From Boothiomyces macroporosus (Eukaryota; Chytridiomycota; Chytridiomycetes; Rhizophydiales; Terramycetaceae), in NCBI GenBank assembly GCA_027604185.1, contig JADGKB010000049.1, positions 1 to 64,000 on the forward strand: a stretch of DNA of 64,000 bases. Reading direction: 5' to 3'. The notes below the pieces were generated by a model. That model was given only the letters and a program-made list of their open reading frames with translations. It did no database searches and had not been told where the DNA came from. Both the position numbers and the translations under genes were made by a program. Within the stretch, counting starts at the first letter, position 1. Each line of letters starts with the position of its first letter. This document shows, in pieces, positions 62,157 to 64,000 of the stretch.

Positions 62157-63985
62157 TTATTTAACTATTTCATTAACAACAGTCTTCTTGTGATTAATCC
62201 ACATTTCCTGTTGCAGATATTGATCTTGAAGTTCTTCGATAGGATAAATTGTAACACACGGTTTTACCACCATTTCAAATATTACTTCTCTTGGAACCAA
62301 CTGCAAAAAGTCTGTGTACGGCATTGAGGCAATTATAACAGTAGAGTCAGCAACAACGCTGTATCTGGAATATAAGCGCTTATCTTCAGAACGCATCTTT
62401 GAATACAGTTCCACATAGTCATCTTTCTTTAGTGCGATGGGCCCTAAATATTTCAATTCTTGGGGGTTATCCGATATTATTGGCAAGGAAGGAAACCAAT
62501 CCCCAATAGACAAGACTTGTGTGCATAGCTCTAGCGTGGTATAGTTGTCTTTCTTTGCTTGATCTGGTACAAATGGAGATAAAACTTGCTTTCCATTCAC
62601 CATTCTAGTCATAAACGACACTGCACGATTGATTTTACAGCTGCCTTCAATAATCCACGACAAATCGAGAGTTTGCTTGCCTTCTTCCTGGATGACAGTA
62701 TTTTTCCCAAAGGTATAGATTTTAAAGAAACTCGAAATCTTTTCCAGTACGTCTTCATATTTATCAAACAGCTGCATGTATTTCAGCGATTGAACCATGT
62801 TTTCCCTCATTGCATTGTTTTCACCTCTATTTACAAACTAGCTCAGACAACAAATACCTCGAGATATTCTTCCTTGGATATCCAAAGCAGCATTGTATCA
62901 GTGGTAGTTGCTGCACAAGCAGTTCTTTTGCTACCAGGAAGATTAATCCGCAGTTCTCCAATAGCTGATCCGGGATTTTTCAGGTTCAACTAGCATTAGA
63001 ATCAATCACCCTATACTTGCACTCGCCTTCAAGTTTAAATATCTCCACTTGGCCACTAAGCAAAAAGTAAAAGCAAGTTGCAACATGGTCTTCCATCATC
63101 AACAGTGTGTCCTAAATAAAAACCATTGTACCTTTTTATATTTTTCTATTCTCATTGACTGACAAAAGAATATTCGCTCATTAAGCGGAAATTTTCTAAA
63201 ATCTTCCATCCTGTAACTCAGCATTTTCTCCAAAGCTGTAACATCTTCTTTTTTTCGTTGGAACGGCTCATCTTTCAGTAATGATACTACTTGGCTAATG
63301 TAGACCGGATTAGGCTCCACTATTTGCACCCTCAACAAATAGCTTAGGGTTCGAGCATCTTTGACTGGTACTTCGGTAACTTTCATGTAATTCTTTTGCT
63401 TGTACGATTTCAGTATTTTCTGCGCCAGTTCAAAGGTTCTGAATATTAACACCCATGTTTTGCGAATGTCTTTGTCAATTTTCTTTTTTGTAACAAGCGC
63501 TTTCCCTTGACAACAATTCAAGTCGTTTGATCGACACACTAAGTTACAAGTAATTTACGCTCTTCAGCATTCTTCAGGTCCATCTCATGCTCCACTTGCT
63601 TTACAATATCTTTGGTAGAGCTTTTAAGCAACTTTCGAAAGTCTGCGACTGATTTATGGAGAATATTAGCGTTTGACATTTGTTTGGATTCCAACTTGTT
63701 TGTACTAGTATGTAGCAATGATTGCAAGTTTTGAGAGAGCATTCTATTCAATTTTGGAGGCTTTAGTATATTTTCTTGGGTAGAGTCGGTCTCATCATTT
63801 ACAAATTGCTTTTCATTGGAGGACCCTTGAATCATAATTATCTCTGGATTTTCAAGAAAAGAGGTATGAGACTTACTAAGGTTCCTTTTCCTTTCGATTC
63901 CTTTAATTGATTCGTTAGTAGTCAAATCTGCTGAATCTACCGTATTTTCAACGACAGGCGGGACATTAATCTGCACTGTTTTCAT
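62157..63985 (-). CDS. tandem CNB-fold protein (CNBD2-like), copy 6
   Basis: Exons 63985-63559, 63538-63132, 63111-63010, 62989-62858 and 62837-62157, with four 20-nt introns, give 582 residues. The N-terminus is disordered. The helical block (LLKDEPFQRKKEDVTALEKMLSYRMEDFRKFP) is followed by the first CNB fold (DTLLMMEDHVATCFYFLLSGQVEIFK, LKNPGSAIGELRI, KRTACAATTTD), whose GE...R-T-A-x-A-A is fairly cassette-like. The second CNB fold is VIQEEGKQTLDLSWIIEGSCKINR. The 132-nt exon equals the 118-nt and 14-nt exons of the paralogues fused, so one intron is precisely absent. The ATG at 63985 is 15 bp from the window edge; the promoter is outside. Confidence 0.8.
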
Positions 63986-64000
63986 ACTATATGATCGATC

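Noticed and set aside
1..64000. tRNA genes, rRNA, CRISPR arrays, insertion sequences
   Set aside because: I scanned for tRNA B-box patterns, direct-repeat arrays and transposase motifs and saw none; intron-exon structure makes a prokaryotic reading untenable.

Overview
This is nuclear DNA from a compact, AT-rich eukaryotic genome. Intergenic gaps are often tens of bases, and as little as 1 bp between convergent stops. The content points to a flagellated (zoosporic) early-diverging fungus or close relative: IFT172 and an RPGRIP1L-type transition-zone protein need a flagellum, while endosulfine/Igo, Dap1-type MAPR, an Mnn4/LicD-type protein, an MscS channel with EF hand and a Crb2/53BP1-like BRCT protein fit the fungal side of opisthokonts. 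No species is assigned, because no rRNA or other marker lies in the window.

The most striking property is intron size. Rebuilding the genes exon by exon (checked by reading frame and by recalled family alignments, e.g. IFT172, SMPD4, NIPSNAP, PCID2, RPGRIP1L) gives about 100 spliceosomal introns, nearly all 18-23 nt long (mode 19-21). They have GT...AG ends and a TAAY-like branch motif immediately before the acceptor. Most apparent short ORFs are single exons of longer genes. Three places hold what look like two complete mini-introns placed back to back with no exon between them, and one gene needs a 4-nt exon.

Layout. 24-8121: a small membrane protein, an SMPD4-like sphingomyelinase, splicing factor CWC25, a fatty-acid desaturase, a zinc-ribbon protein and an SQD2-like glycosyltransferase. 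8137-16345: a minus-strand tandem array of seven multi-pass (7TM-like) membrane proteins plus one truncated copy; most have a TGACGTCA (CRE/ATF-like) octamer or variant about 24-33 bp upstream of the start codon. 16502-20305: endosulfine, a GNAT acetyltransferase, the TREX-2 subunit PCID2/Thp1 and a C2-domain protein. 20531-31486: four genes of a family with a disordered N-terminus, a conserved helical block and two tandem cyclic-nucleotide-binding-like (CNB) folds (CNBD2-like; one copy truncated); two more members lie at 60197-63985. 31497-46693: a MAPR protein, VDAC, a giant PH-domain protein with repeated AP[VI]L and R-x-x-S motifs, an MscS/EF-hand channel, NIPSNAP and IFT172. 46838-60195: a LicD-family protein, two small paralogues of unknown function, a BRCT protein, a Thg1-like enzyme, a membrane-anchored amidohydrolase and RPGRIP1L.

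The tandem 7TM proteins, the CRE-like promoters, the expanded CNB family and the R-x-x-S-rich PH protein together suggest a lineage-specific signalling module, possibly for the zoospore. That link is inference. Intron positions were read by eye, so exact splice sites need transcript evidence.
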